Of a DNA stretch of 64,000 bases, positions 35,378 to 44,269 are shown piece after piece. Under the pieces are notes generated by a model. It had not been told where the DNA came from and did not search any database. It was given only the letters and a program-made list of their open reading frames with translations. The DNA is from an uncultured Selenomonadales bacterium (GTDB lineage: Bacteria > Bacillota > Negativicutes > Selenomonadales > Selenomonadaceae): contig CAMHCS010000011.1 in assembly GCA_946183785.1 (NCBI GenBank), positions 1-64,000 of the forward strand. The letters are read 5' to 3'. Position numbers and translations under genes: made by a program. Position 1 is the stretch's first letter, and the number at the start of each line of letters is the position of its first letter.

Positions 35378-36538
35378 ATGAAACGAAAAATCTGTGTTAT
35401 TACCGGAACGCGAGCTGAGTATGGACTCTTATATTGGCTGATGAAAGAGATTCAAGCCGAGGCTGTAATGGAGCTTCAAATTATCGCCACGGGGGCGCAT
35501 CTTTCGCCAGAGTTCGGGTTGACATACAAAACGATTGAAAAAGATGGTTTCTTCATTGACGAAAAAATTGAGATGCTTCTGTCCAGCGATACGCCTGTAG
35601 GTGTGACAAAGTCCATGGGAATGGCGCTGATTGGATTCGCGGAAGCCTTGACAAGGCTTTCGCCGGATATCGTTGTCGTTCTGGGTGATCGCTACGAGAT
35701 TTTAGCGGCGGCAGAGGCGGCGATGATGACAAATATTCCTATTGCACATATTCATGGTGGAGAAATTACTGAAGGGGCGATAGATGATTCCATCCGGCAT
35801 GCCATCACGAAAATGGCGCATCTTCATTTTGTTGCAGCGCCGGAGTATCGAAGTCGCGTCATTCAGATGGGAGAGCATCCAGAGCGAGTTTTCGAGGTCG
35901 GAGCGGTTGGCATCGATAATATCGTGAAGACGCCGCTGATGTCATTCGATGACTTGGAACAAAGCATGCAATTCCCGTTAGGCGAAAAGTTTTTTCTCGT
36001 TACATATCACCCGGTGACAGTGGAACCCGCTCGTCATTCGGACGTAGTACAAAATCTCTTTGATGCGATTGATTTGTTCCCTGATTATCGTGTGTTGATT
36101 ACCAAGTCTAACAGTGACGCGGGGGGGCGTGAAATCAATCGAAAGATTGACGAATATGCAGCGGCGCAGAATAATCGTGTGTCTTGTCATACGTCTTTGG
36201 GACAGCGCCGTTATCTAAGCGCAATGAAACAAGCTTCAGTAGTTGTCGGCAATTCATCCAGTGGGATTTTGGAGGCTCCTGTGATGAAAGTCCCAACGGT
36301 AAATATCGGGACAAGACAACAGGGCCGTATGCGATATCCTTCGGTCATTGACTGCGGAGAAGAAAAGGAGAACATTGCAGGTGCCATACGGAAGGCACTT
36401 TCCAAAGAGTTTAAGAGCGGACTGGCTGATATGGAGATTCCCCATGCAGATGGGAGAATCTCCTTGCGGATAAAAAACATTCTACGTGATACACCATTGA
36501 ATGGCCTGTTCCAAAAGCATTTCTTTGACTTGAAATGA
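35378..36538 (+). CDS. legG: UDP-N,N'-diacetylbacillosamine 2-epimerase (hydrolysing) LegG
   Basis: Epimerises C2 and removes UDP, giving the 6-deoxy-mannosamine derivative that LegI condenses with phosphoenolpyruvate. The 386-residue protein is of the NeuC/WecB type, with ITGTRAEYGLLYWLM, VLGDRYE, HIHGGEITEGAIDDSIRHAI and NSSSGILEAP. It is 19 bases after the amidotransferase gene. Confidence 0.92.
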   Translation: MKRKICVITGTRAEYGLLYWLMKEIQAEAVMELQIIATGAHLSPEFGLTYKTIEKDGFFIDEKIEMLLSSDTPVGVTKSMGMALIGFAEALTRLSPDIVVVLGDRYEILAAAEAAMMTNIPIAHIHGGEITEGAIDDSIRHAITKMAHLHFVAAPEYRSRVIQMGEHPERVFEVGAVGIDNIVKTPLMSFDDLEQSMQFPLGEKFFLVTYHPVTVEPARHSDVVQNLFDAIDLFPDYRVLITKSNSDAGGREINRKIDEYAAAQNNRVSCHTSLGQRRYLSAMKQASVVVGNSSSGILEAPVMKVPTVNIGTRQQGRMRYPSVIDCGEEKENIAGAIRKALSKEFKSGLADMEIPHADGRISLRIKNILRDTPLNGLFQKHFFDLK

Positions 36539-36547
36539 GGGAAAAGC

Positions 36548-37621
36548 GTGTCGGTTTATATCATTGCCGAAGCGGGAGTCAATCACAACGGTTCGCCGGA
36601 GTTGGCGAAAAAGCTCGTAGAGGCTGCGGCGGACGCGGGTGCGGACGCAGTGAAGTTTCAGACGTTCCGCGCTGAAAAATTGGCAAGTGTGTTGGCGCAG
36701 AAAGCAGCTTACCAGAAGGAAACGACAGAAGCCGGGGAGTCGCAAGCGGATATGCTTCGCAAATTGGAACTTCCTGCAGAGGCATATCCAGAATTGATCG
36801 CGCTTTGCAAGGGGAAAGGGATTGATTTTCTGTCGACGCCTTTTGAAGCGGACAGCCTGCGATTTTTGACAGAGGAATGCCATATTCTGAAAATCAAGAT
36901 TCCTTCGGGGGAGATTACAAATGGACCATTTCTGCTGGAAATTTCCCGGACGGGATTGCCGGTTATTCTCTCCACGGGAATGAGTACATTAGGTGAGGTG
37001 GAAAAGGCCCTCTCGGTTTTAGCGTATGGTTATTTGCGCGAGGGCGCCCCAAGGGGAAACGAGGAGCTTTCACGCGCCTTTGCGGAGGCGCAGAACTGCG
37101 ACATTCTGCGCGAAAAGGTCAGCCTCTTGCATTGCACAACGGAATATCCTGCTCCATATGACGAAGTGAACCTAGCGGCGATGGATGCGATGAAGATGGC
37201 TTTCGGGCTTCAAGTTGGCTACTCCGATCATACGGAAGGTATTGCGATTCCGTTGGCTGCGGTGGCACGCGGGGCAAAGATTATCGAAAAGCACTTCACG
37301 TTGGATAAGACGCTTCCTGGGCCGGATCATAAGGCGTCGCTTGCGCCTGAAGAGCTTGGGGCGATGGTGCGAGGAATCCGGCAGATTGAAGCGGCAATCG
37401 GAGATGGATGTAAGGCGCCGACAGCAAGAGAATTTGGAAATCTTTCCGTCGTGCGAAAAAGCCTTGTGGCTAAACGCGACATCAGAGAAGGGGAGCTTTT
37501 TTCGGATGACAATCTTGTTGTGAAACGCCCTGCATTGGGGACAAGCCCGATGCGATATTGGGAGCTGCTAGGGAAAAAGGCAAGCCGGAATTATGAAGCG
37601 GATGCTTTGATTCAGGAGTAG
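36548..37621 (+). CDS. legI: N,N'-diacetyllegionaminic acid synthase LegI (NeuB family)
   Basis: Condenses the amino sugar with phosphoenolpyruvate to form the nine-carbon acid. The 357-residue protein has the NeuB TIM barrel (IIAEAGVNHNGSPELAKKLV, AVKFQTF, PFEADSL, KIPSGEITN, GYSDHTEGI, EKHFTLDKTLPGPDH) and a C-terminal SAF antifreeze-like domain (VVRKSLVAKRDIREGELF). It starts with GTG behind TGAGGGA, 9 bases after legG. Confidence 0.94.
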   Translation: MSVYIIAEAGVNHNGSPELAKKLVEAAADAGADAVKFQTFRAEKLASVLAQKAAYQKETTEAGESQADMLRKLELPAEAYPELIALCKGKGIDFLSTPFEADSLRFLTEECHILKIKIPSGEITNGPFLLEISRTGLPVILSTGMSTLGEVEKALSVLAYGYLREGAPRGNEELSRAFAEAQNCDILREKVSLLHCTTEYPAPYDEVNLAAMDAMKMAFGLQVGYSDHTEGIAIPLAAVARGAKIIEKHFTLDKTLPGPDHKASLAPEELGAMVRGIRQIEAAIGDGCKAPTAREFGNLSVVRKSLVAKRDIREGELFSDDNLVVKRPALGTSPMRYWELLGKKASRNYEADALIQE

Positions 37622-37627
37622 AGGCAA

Positions 37628-38275
37628 ATGGAGGAAAAACCTGTCATCCTTTTAGGCGCGGGTGGGCACGCAAAAGTTTTGCTCGATATTTTGCTGGAAC
37701 AGAATGTCGAGATTTTAGGCATTGCTGAAAAAGAAGGTGCGGATTGCTCATCAGATTTGTACGGTGTTCCTGTGATTGGAAACGATTCCGATGTGTTGGG
37801 ATATTCACCGGATGCAATTGCGCTTGTCAATGGTATTGGTTCGATTGCTTCCACCGCTTTGCGACAGAGAATTTATGAGAAATTCAAGCGGCAGGGGTAT
37901 CATTTTCGGCAGGTGATTCATCCGCGTGCTATTGTTTCGCGGAGAGCGGAGTTTTGCGAAGGTGTTCAGGTTATGGCTGGGGCGGTCGTCAATGTTGGGA
38001 CGCATGTTGGCGAAAATTCCATTGTCAATACAAACGCGTCTATTGATCACGATTGTATAATAAGCGCACATGTGCATATTGCACCTGGTGTTACATTGTC
38101 CGGCGGTGTGACGGTAGGCGTTGGCAGTCACATCGGGACAGGAGCGACAATTGTGCAGAACGTTTATATAGGAAAAGAAGTAGTTGTTGGGGCGGGAGCA
38201 GTCGTCTTAAAGGATATTGGTGCCAAAGAAATGGTCTTCGGCGTTCCGGCTAAAGGAAGAAATAGGTGCAACTAA
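37628..38275 (+). CDS. NeuD/PglD-family sugar acetyltransferase (probable LegH)
   Basis: The 215-residue protein has a Rossmann-like N-terminus (VILLGAGGHAKVLLDIL) and a left-handed beta helix of hexapeptide repeats (from VIHPRAIVSRRAEFCEG to the C-terminus). In this position the likely job is acetylation of the C4 amino group before LegG acts (LegH), though O-acetylation of the finished sugar is also possible in NeuD relatives. It starts 6 bases after legI. Confidence 0.88.
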   Translation: MEEKPVILLGAGGHAKVLLDILLEQNVEILGIAEKEGADCSSDLYGVPVIGNDSDVLGYSPDAIALVNGIGSIASTALRQRIYEKFKRQGYHFRQVIHPRAIVSRRAEFCEGVQVMAGAVVNVGTHVGENSIVNTNASIDHDCIISAHVHIAPGVTLSGGVTVGVGSHIGTGATIVQNVYIGKEVVVGAGAVVLKDIGAKEMVFGVPAKGRNRCN

Positions 38276-38294
38276 TAGGGGGATAGGACGGCGA

Positions 38295-39365
38295 ATGGAA
38301 CGAGAGGATTGGAAGGAAAGCGTGATTTTGCCTACGGCGTCTGTTAAAGATGTGATGCAAGTTATGGATAATAGCGCTCTCCAGATTGCGTTTGTGGTTG
38401 ACGAGGAGAACCGCCTTTTGGGAGCGGTGACGGACGGGGATGTTCGTCGGAGCCTTCTACATGGGGGGGCGCTTTCTGCGGCAGTGGAAAGAATCATGAA
38501 TCGTCATCCTGTTGCGGCAAGGCAGGGGACTGAGAGATCTGCGCTCCTTCGGCTAATGCAATTGAAGGTGATCCGACAGATTCCTTTGGTGGATGCAGAA
38601 AACCATCTTGTCGGCTTGGCACAGATGGAAGACCTTTTATATCGGGCGAGGCGGGATAATGTCGTCGTACTGATGGCGGGTGGGCTTGGAACGCGACTGC
38701 GTCCATTGACGGACAAGATTCCAAAGCCGCTTTTGAGAGTCGGCGCAAAACCGATATTGGAGACGATTTTGGAGAGTTTTCTCGACGCCGGCTTTTATCG
38801 TTTTTATTTTGCGGTTAACTACAAATCGCAAATGATTGAAGATTATTTTGGCGATGGCAGTCGCTTTGGTGCGGAGATAGAGTACCTGCATGAAAAAAAG
38901 CGCATGGGAACGGCGGGGGCGCTCTACTTCTTGCCGGAACTTCCGAAAGAGCCAATTCTTGTGATGAACGGAGACTTATTGACGAAGGTGGATTTCGGTG
39001 AACTTTTGGACTTCCACATCCAGCAGGACGCGGCGGCTACAATGGCTGTGCGCGAATACAGTTACCAAGTGCCATATGGCGTGATTGATTTCGATGGAGA
39101 GCGTATCAAAGGCATCCGGGAAAAGCCGTCGTATTCATTTTTTGTCAATGCGGGCATTTACGCGTTGAGTCCTGAGGCAGTGGCACGAGTGGACAAGGAA
39201 GAATTTTTCGATATGCCACAGTTGTTCAACTCTTTGATTGAGAAAGGACGGAAAACGACCGTCTATCCTGTGCGTGAATACTGGCTTGACATTGGTCGTA
39301 AGGATGACTTTGAACGTGCGCAGGAAGACTATGGCGGAATCTTTATGGAAGGAAAAGAATCGTAG
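38295..39365 (+). CDS. ptmE: PtmE-like nucleotidyltransferase with CBS domains
   Basis: The 356-residue protein joins two CBS repeats (residues about 10-120, LPTASVKDVMQVMDNSALQI and the PVAARQGTERSALLRLM part) to a sugar-phosphate nucleotidyltransferase domain (VVVLMAGGLGTRLRPLTDKI, PKPLLRVGAKPILE). In Campylobacter PtmE activates glucosamine-1-phosphate to the GDP form in the legionaminic route. The ATG at 38295 follows a GGGGGATAGGA site, 19 bases after the preceding stop. It suggests that the pathway may start from a GDP rather than a UDP sugar, as described for C. jejuni. Confidence 0.88.
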   Translation: MEREDWKESVILPTASVKDVMQVMDNSALQIAFVVDEENRLLGAVTDGDVRRSLLHGGALSAAVERIMNRHPVAARQGTERSALLRLMQLKVIRQIPLVDAENHLVGLAQMEDLLYRARRDNVVVLMAGGLGTRLRPLTDKIPKPLLRVGAKPILETILESFLDAGFYRFYFAVNYKSQMIEDYFGDGSRFGAEIEYLHEKKRMGTAGALYFLPELPKEPILVMNGDLLTKVDFGELLDFHIQQDAAATMAVREYSYQVPYGVIDFDGERIKGIREKPSYSFFVNAGIYALSPEAVARVDKEEFFDMPQLFNSLIEKGRKTTVYPVREYWLDIGRKDDFERAQEDYGGIFMEGKES

Positions 39366-39377
39366 AAGGAGGGCGCA

Positions 39378-40070
39378 ATGTACAAAGGCAAGAAAATTCT
39401 CGCCATTATTCCCGCTCGTGGAGGGTCGAAAGGCGTTCCACGGAAAAATATCAAGATGTTGGCAGGCAAGCCGTTGCTTGCATGGACGATCGCGGAGGCG
39501 AATAAGTCCAAATTAATTGATATGTGCGTTGTATCGACGGAAGACGAGGAAATTAAATCGGTGGCAGAAGCTTGGGGTGGCAACGTTCCTTTTATGCGTC
39601 CGGCGGAATTGGCGCAAGATGATACGCCGGGAATTGAGCCGGTGCTTCATGCAATGGAATTGATGCCAGGTTATGATTTAATTGTGCTTTTGCAAGCTAC
39701 GTCGCCGCTGCGGACAGTGGAGGACATTGATGGGGCAATCGTTCATTGCATGGAAAAAGAACGCGAGTCTTGCGTCAGCGTGGTAGAAGTGACGCACAGT
39801 CCGTATTGGATGTATCGTTTGGATAGCCAGGCATGCTTGCAGCCGATTTTGAAAATAGAGAAAGAAGAAAGTTATCAACGGCAAAAGCTGCCGAAGGTAT
39901 ACCAACTGAATGGCGCAGTGTATGTTGAAAGTGTTGCATTTTTAAAAAAGACGCAAGGCTTTGTTGGAAACGATACTTTGGGGTATGTGATGCCACATGA
40001 AAGATCCTATGATATTGACACGCTTTTCGATTTTAAAATCGCAGAAATGTTGATGGAGGCACGTATGTAA
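39378..40070 (+). CDS. legF: CMP-legionaminic acid synthase LegF (NeuA family)
   Basis: Activates the nine-carbon acid with CTP, giving the donor for the glycosyltransferase. The 230-residue protein carries LAIIPARGGSKGVPRKNIK at the nucleotide site, LLQATSPLRT and the DIDTLFDFKIAEML end typical of CMP-sugar synthetases. GAAGGAGGG lies before the ATG, 12 bases after ptmE. Last recognisable step of the activated-sugar pathway. Confidence 0.93.
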   Translation: MYKGKKILAIIPARGGSKGVPRKNIKMLAGKPLLAWTIAEANKSKLIDMCVVSTEDEEIKSVAEAWGGNVPFMRPAELAQDDTPGIEPVLHAMELMPGYDLIVLLQATSPLRTVEDIDGAIVHCMEKERESCVSVVEVTHSPYWMYRLDSQACLQPILKIEKEESYQRQKLPKVYQLNGAVYVESVAFLKKTQGFVGNDTLGYVMPHERSYDIDTLFDFKIAEMLMEARM

Positions 40071-40169
40071 AAATGATTGTGTCCGGTTAAAGACAACGCC
40101 TTCTAAAAAGGCGGTACTACAATTATAAACGATTCCTTTTAAAGAAAAGGCTAGGAAAGGACGTTTGCC

Positions 40170-41207
40170 GTGTATCAGAAAGTTGCAATGGCTATGGAAA
40201 ATACGATATGTCAAACAACGTCAAAGCCGAATGGAATCAACGGAACACATCGCATACTTATTCTGGGCTGGCCAGTCACTCCGATTCAGTCTTGGCTGGC
40301 TGATTATCCTAATGTTGTTGCAGCCCGTATTTATAAGGAGAATCTTCCTCGACGGCAGAAAAGGCTGAAAGATTTATCGTTTCATCTTCCTGTTTTTTTA
40401 CAGTTTGTTGATTCGGTAACGCCGAGTTATTGGTATGGGGACTGGAAAGAACGGATCACATCGTTTGACACTGTGATTCTCATTGATGAGATTCGCGGCA
40501 GTGATGTATTCGAATATATTTTGAAAAACAACCCAAGCTGCAATCTGTGTGTTTTTTTTGATACGCTTATTGCCTCAGGGTCTGCAAAAGATCCCTCTCG
40601 ATACAAGCATTTGCCGATTCGGTTTGTTACCTGTGATCGAAAGGTTGCAAAACAATACGGCCTACCATTTATGCCATATTTTTATATATTCTCGCCGTAC
40701 GACTTTAATGAATACTCGCGTTTGACGCATGTGACAGAGAAACAGGATGTCTTTTTCGTTGGCGAGGAAAAAGGAGACCGCGGAGAAAAGCTTGCTGAGA
40801 TTGCTGCTGTTTTAGACAAGGTCGGGCTGACCTATGAGTTTCATTTGGTTCCCAAGAATCGGCATCGAGGCCTTTTTCGCAGAAGAAAGAAGAATAGCTA
40901 TATGCCTTATCCTGAGGTAATAGAACGAATTCGGAACAGTCGGGCTGTTTTAGAGATGAGTTCTGGCGGGCAGACAAACCTTACACAACGTGTGTATGAG
41001 GCAATGTTTTTCGGAAAAAAGTTAATAACAACAAGTGCAGAGGTGCGATGTTATGATTTTTATTCGCCAGAGAACATATTCATCCTAGGAGAACGTCGAT
41101 TGGAGGAACTGCCTTCATTTCTTTGCTCATCGTTTCAGCCAATTCCGGAAAATGTCTTGGGAGAATATACTTTTGATGGATGGATCAAGCGATTTTTATC
41201 GGAGTAG
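40170..41207 (+). CDS. Predicted glycosyltransferase-like protein, paralogue 1
   Basis: The 345-residue protein is not assigned to a named family. It shares with the minus-strand protein at 46802-47776 the segment WYG(D/E)WK followed by a DT(V/I)I strand and a RG.DV.EYI helix (about residues 88-120), and later D.FFVG...R.EKL and a C-terminal RVYEAMFFGKKLITT-like pattern, which recalls the donor-binding half of GT-B enzymes. It starts with GTG behind AGGAAAGG. AT-rich, in the glycan island, 99 bases after legF. Confidence 0.7.
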   Translation: MYQKVAMAMENTICQTTSKPNGINGTHRILILGWPVTPIQSWLADYPNVVAARIYKENLPRRQKRLKDLSFHLPVFLQFVDSVTPSYWYGDWKERITSFDTVILIDEIRGSDVFEYILKNNPSCNLCVFFDTLIASGSAKDPSRYKHLPIRFVTCDRKVAKQYGLPFMPYFYIFSPYDFNEYSRLTHVTEKQDVFFVGEEKGDRGEKLAEIAAVLDKVGLTYEFHLVPKNRHRGLFRRRKKNSYMPYPEVIERIRNSRAVLEMSSGGQTNLTQRVYEAMFFGKKLITTSAEVRCYDFYSPENIFILGERRLEELPSFLCSSFQPIPENVLGEYTFDGWIKRFLSE

Positions 41208-41219
41208 GAAGTTTTATAC

Positions 41220-41813
41220 TTGACGGCCTGTGCGAATAATCATTATAATGACGCCTATAGAGAGCGGCTGTGTGACGCGTGGGGAAAAACGAAGTTTTGT
41301 ACGGAACAGGATGACTCATCGAATATTGAGGTCCTTATCGATGTTTTCCGTGCTGTTCGTGAGTCGGGCAAGTTGTTGTATTTTATCGGTAATGTTGGCA
41401 GCGCTGGTATCGCTGTTCATATGACGGCAGATTTTCTAAAAAACGGACGAATGCGGACGGTGAGCATGTATAATCCGGCAACGATAACTTGCCTGGGGAA
41501 CGATTTCGGATACGATTTCGTTTTCAGTAAGCAACTTGGACTTTTGGCGCGACCTGGCGACCTTCTTGTGGCAATCTCCAGTTCTGGCAATTCACCCAAT
41601 ATTTTGCACGGCATTGAGACGGCGAAAGAAAAAGGCTGCAGGGTTGTTACACTGACAGGTTTTCGCGAGGACAACCAGGCGCGACATATGGGCGAGTTGA
41701 ATATTTATGTGCCAAGTATAGAATACGGGATTGTCGAATCGGTGCATAATATCATTCTGCAACAAGTGGTGGACGCATTGATGGAAGAAAGCGAGGAGGA
41801 ACAAGGCATATGA
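41220..41813 (+). CDS. GmhA-like SIS-domain sugar isomerase
   Basis: The 197-residue protein has one SIS domain: [23 protein letters not shown] and [20 protein letters not shown], the phospho-sugar binding pattern of sedoheptulose-7-phosphate isomerase GmhA. It reads GNVGSA where GmhA has GNGGSA. The start is a TTG behind AGGAAG. Its stop overlaps the next reading frame by 4 bases (ATGA), so it once led into the epimerase gene. No other ADP-heptose gene is visible; it may supply a modified heptose for the same glycan. Confidence 0.85.
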   Translation: MTACANNHYNDAYRERLCDAWGKTKFCTEQDDSSNIEVLIDVFRAVRESGKLLYFIGNVGSAGIAVHMTADFLKNGRMRTVSMYNPATITCLGNDFGYDFVFSKQLGLLARPGDLLVAISSSGNSPNILHGIETAKEKGCRVVTLTGFREDNQARHMGELNIYVPSIEYGIVESVHNIILQQVVDALMEESEEEQGI

Positions 41814-41910
41814 AATCGTTGGTGACGGGCGGATGCGGCTTTATCGGCTCGCATATTGTTGATCGGCTGCTAAACGAAGGGCACGAGGTCATTGTAATTG
41901 ACAACTGCAA
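41810..41910 (+). pseudogene. Truncated NAD-dependent sugar epimerase/dehydratase
   Basis: The first 32 or so residues read [20 protein letters not shown] and [11 protein letters not shown], a classic nucleotide-sugar epimerase N-terminus with the GxxGxxG NAD loop. The match stops at about 41905-41911, where the reverse-strand IS21 transposase begins. The frame stays open to 42328 only as antisense of the transposase. The rest of the gene is not found beyond the insertion, so the gene is lost. An ATGA overlap ties it to the isomerase gene. Confidence 0.9.
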
Positions 41911-42643
41911 CTTGCCAGACGGGGTTGCCTTCCATATCCCGGCGAATAACTACGCTTTTCATGTTGTCTGTAAGGACATGATGGGGCACGCCCATATACC
42001 GGAAGGCATGGATCATGCCGATGAACAGGCTTTCTTGCTTGGCGTTCGGGAAGAATTCGACGTACCGTTCCCTGCAGTAATGACAGACCATTGCGAAGCA
42101 GGCAGCCGTGAACATATTGCCCGTATGATCCTGCACCTTGACGAAGCCCCAGTCCATCTGGAAGGCTTCTCCCCGCTTCGTCGTGTAGCGGCGGCCACGG
42201 TTGCCTTGCGGCGTCACGAGATGGCGCGGGGCAGGGATAAGATTCCTGTGATGGCTGATGTAAGTCTTCACTGCCGTCAGTCCGCCGCAATAACCGGCTT
42301 CCTGAAGCCGCTCAAAGCAGACGGATGAGTTGGCAATGCCGCTCGAAAGCATAGTGTCGAGCATACCACTGTATCCCGTAAGTATGGTGTGCTCAGACTT
42401 TCTGCCTTTGTTGGCATGGGGCAGAACCTTAAAACCGTTCTGTTTCATCCTACGAAGCTTCGCCCGTGAGATGCCAGTGCGACGTTCCAATTCCGCCAGA
42501 TTGACCGTGGCAAGGGAAAACCTGCGTCCCGCTTCGGCTCGCATTGCTTCGAGGGCCTCCGCGACGCGTGTTTGTCGTTGGATTCTATATTCTTCATTTT
42601 GCTCTTTTCCCTGAGCCGTTGACGGTTCAAGTATAGCGCACAT
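41911..42643 (-). pseudogene. istA: Truncated IS21 transposase IstA
   Basis: About 244 N-terminal residues remain. They include a helix-turn-helix (NLAELERRTGISRAKLRRMK), a linker with [17 protein letters not shown], and the beginning of the DDE core: the first aspartate in FQMDWG and the second in LTDNMK. The glutamate and the whole C-terminal part are absent. After NPVWQ the frame runs into antisense of the epimerase and stops at 41870. The exact start codon is uncertain. Inactive. Confidence 0.88.
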
Positions 42644-42727
42644 GAAGAATGGATTGGCTATTTTGTTTCGACTGAAATTGGCGAAAATCTCCCGACCCGT
42701 AATGGCTAAAATCGCCCGACGCTAACA
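41911..42727 (-). mobile_element. IS21-family remnant
   Basis: It holds the left end and the first half of istA. The outer end, read on the minus strand, starts TGTTAGCGTCGGGCGATTTT at 42727, with the TG start typical of IS21. Two direct repeats of the form TGGC(G/T)AAAATC(T/G)CCCGAC (42680-42720) match the multiple transposase sites of this family. The istB helper gene and the other end are missing, so the element cannot move itself. Confidence 0.85.
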
Positions 42728-42800
42728 AAGTGGATATATTCAAATCCATAAGCTTATATAGAACTGTGAATTATTAAAAGATGATGCGACTTTTTTAGGA

Positions 42801-42989
42801 ATGGGATTTGGAATTTTGTTGCCTAGTTTGGAGCCGCTATTCAGATTTTTCTTAGAGTGGATCTTTAAAAATATTTTTGAATGCAATTTCGGAGGATGTG
42901 TTCCGACAGGGTGTATATTTTTTTTTATGATTATTCCATTATATGTTGTAGTACCTTTACAATATCGTTTTTTGCGGTTTATCTTCTGA
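42801..42989 (+). CDS. Possible small hydrophobic protein
   Basis: 62 residues starting ATG, with two hydrophobic stretches (residues 1-25 and 35-60) and four cysteines/glycines between them (CNFGGCVPTGC). The frame is open upstream to a stop without another good start, and no clear ribosome site precedes the ATG. It could be a fragment of a larger membrane protein. Very AT-rich. Low confidence that it is expressed. Confidence 0.25.
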   Translation: MGFGILLPSLEPLFRFFLEWIFKNIFECNFGGCVPTGCIFFFMIIPLYVVVPLQYRFLRFIF

Positions 42990-43074
42990 GCTAAAATATA
43001 TTGTTGCAATAAAAAGCAGATGAAGGAGATGATTTTAGTCTGCGTATTATACTCGATTCTTAGGAGGACTGTAT

Positions 43075-43293
43075 ATGGTGCGCCAGTTCGATGCAGTCAA
43101 TATAGAAAGGAAAACTCCTGCCGTGGCGAGCCCTAGCGAGGAATCGGTATCCAATTGGTCGCAACCAGCACAAACCATTCGCTATCGCGAGAATGGTAAG
43201 GCACCGCCGGTGTTTAAAAGAAGGGCGAGAAGTCAAGGTATTGACCGCATACCTAGGAGGTCTTGCAGTTTCCTGATAACAGGGTATCGCTGA
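43075..43293 (+). CDS. Possible small protein or gene fragment
   Basis: 72 residues from an ATG with a good AGGAGG 7 bases upstream. The sequence (VRQFDAVNIERKTPAVASPS..., then IRYRENGKAPPVFKRRARSQ) is polar and basic, and matches no family I know. The ribosome site is the best in the decayed region, which favours a real start, perhaps of a gene now cut short. Confidence 0.3.
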   Translation: MVRQFDAVNIERKTPAVASPSEESVSNWSQPAQTIRYRENGKAPPVFKRRARSQGIDRIPRRSCSFLITGYR

Positions 43294-43529
43294 CAAGTGT
43301 CAATAACATAAGGAAGCGAAAAGGGCTGCAAGAAGTCCAATGTGCATATTCTGGCATCCGGAAATCGAGAGTCCGAAAATATGGAAACGTGATTCCGGAT
43401 TATTGGAAATCGTTATTCCGGCAATGGGGAAAGCATCAGGCAAATCTGGCGACATCCTTTTTATGGGGCCGATGCCCGGCAGTCTGTGCGTGGCTTTTTG
43501 CGTCATACAGGAAGCGGAAATGAGAGGAC

Positions 43530-43909
43530 AAGATCGAGGCGCTTTATCAGGTGACCCTTCGAAACGGGTGGGATGTCGATACAGTTGTTCAGCTAATGTT
43601 CGAGCATTACAAGGCCGACTATGACAGGAAAAAAGAATATTTGCTGAAGATGGTGGAGGTATGCGATGGCAGGAAGGTGCGCCAGTGGTACGAAGTATGC
43701 AAGCAGGAATTGCATTCAAAGGATTTTGGCAAGGTGTCGGCGCCGCCGGCGGCGCGCATTTCTCCCTGGGGTTGGATGTGGGGCATGGACTGACGAAACA
43801 ATTGGCAGACGCGTTCCCGGAGGAAGTCTGTGAGATGTATTGGAATGAATGTGTAGGCCTTTGCTGGGACAGCAATAAGAATAATTATCAGCGGCGGTCT
43901 TTGTGTTGA
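43530..43909 (+). pseudogene. Possible decayed gene with a frameshift
   Basis: One frame gives KIEALYQVTLRNGWDVDTVV and goes on to RKKEYLLKMVEVCDGRKVRQ up to about 43730. A second frame continues with GLDVGHGLTKQLADAFPEEV up to about 43909. Both halves look protein-like, with mixed helices and no low complexity, but no single frame joins them. This fits a frameshifted gene of unknown family. Family not recognised. Confidence 0.35.
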
Positions 43910-44269
43910 AGAAGATCAAGACTATTTGCAGGGCGAAGAAGAGGCTAAGTGGGTGAAATAGACGCTTTGGGCAGTTCATGGAAAACACAAAAAGAAGCGC
44001 TTGTCGATGGGATATATCAATAAGGAAAAGACTTTACGGGCGGCTGAAATTGTACAATACCCCAATAACCCCAAACGGTTTCATGCGGTCTGGCGGGGTG
44101 TTTTCAATGGCCCAATTTGTTTCATAGAAGGATATCCGGTGTGTAGCATTCCCTTGTTTCATCGACATTTAAACATGGTTTCCCTGTGGAAAGGTTGAGT
44201 ATAATAACGGATCGTACTGGGGCATACGGCTCTGCAAATGGTGAAATGGTGCGTCGGGAGGTAGCGTGA

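Larger units (their letters stand above)
42728..44269. other. Decayed intergenic region between the IS21 remnant and the acyltransferase
   Basis: About 1.5 kb without a convincing full-length gene. The first 300 bases are very AT-rich, the rest is GC-mixed. Short open frames change phase several times, as expected of decayed genes. Three weak candidates are listed separately. No IS end, tRNA or attachment site was recognised. Confidence 0.6.

Noticed and set aside
42330..42614. Plus-strand frame of 94 codons within the IS21 fragment
   Set aside because: It is antisense to istA, whose helix-turn-helix and DDE residues are clear.
43300..43875. Minus-strand frame of 191 codons in the decayed region
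   Set aside because: Composition is biased (Ser, Pro, Cys, His) with no domain, and there is no ribosome site; the plus strand looks more protein-like, though broken.
44001..44198. Short plus-strand frame (65 codons) before the MBOAT gene
   Set aside because: No ribosome site in front, no family, and it lies in decayed sequence; left out as a gene.
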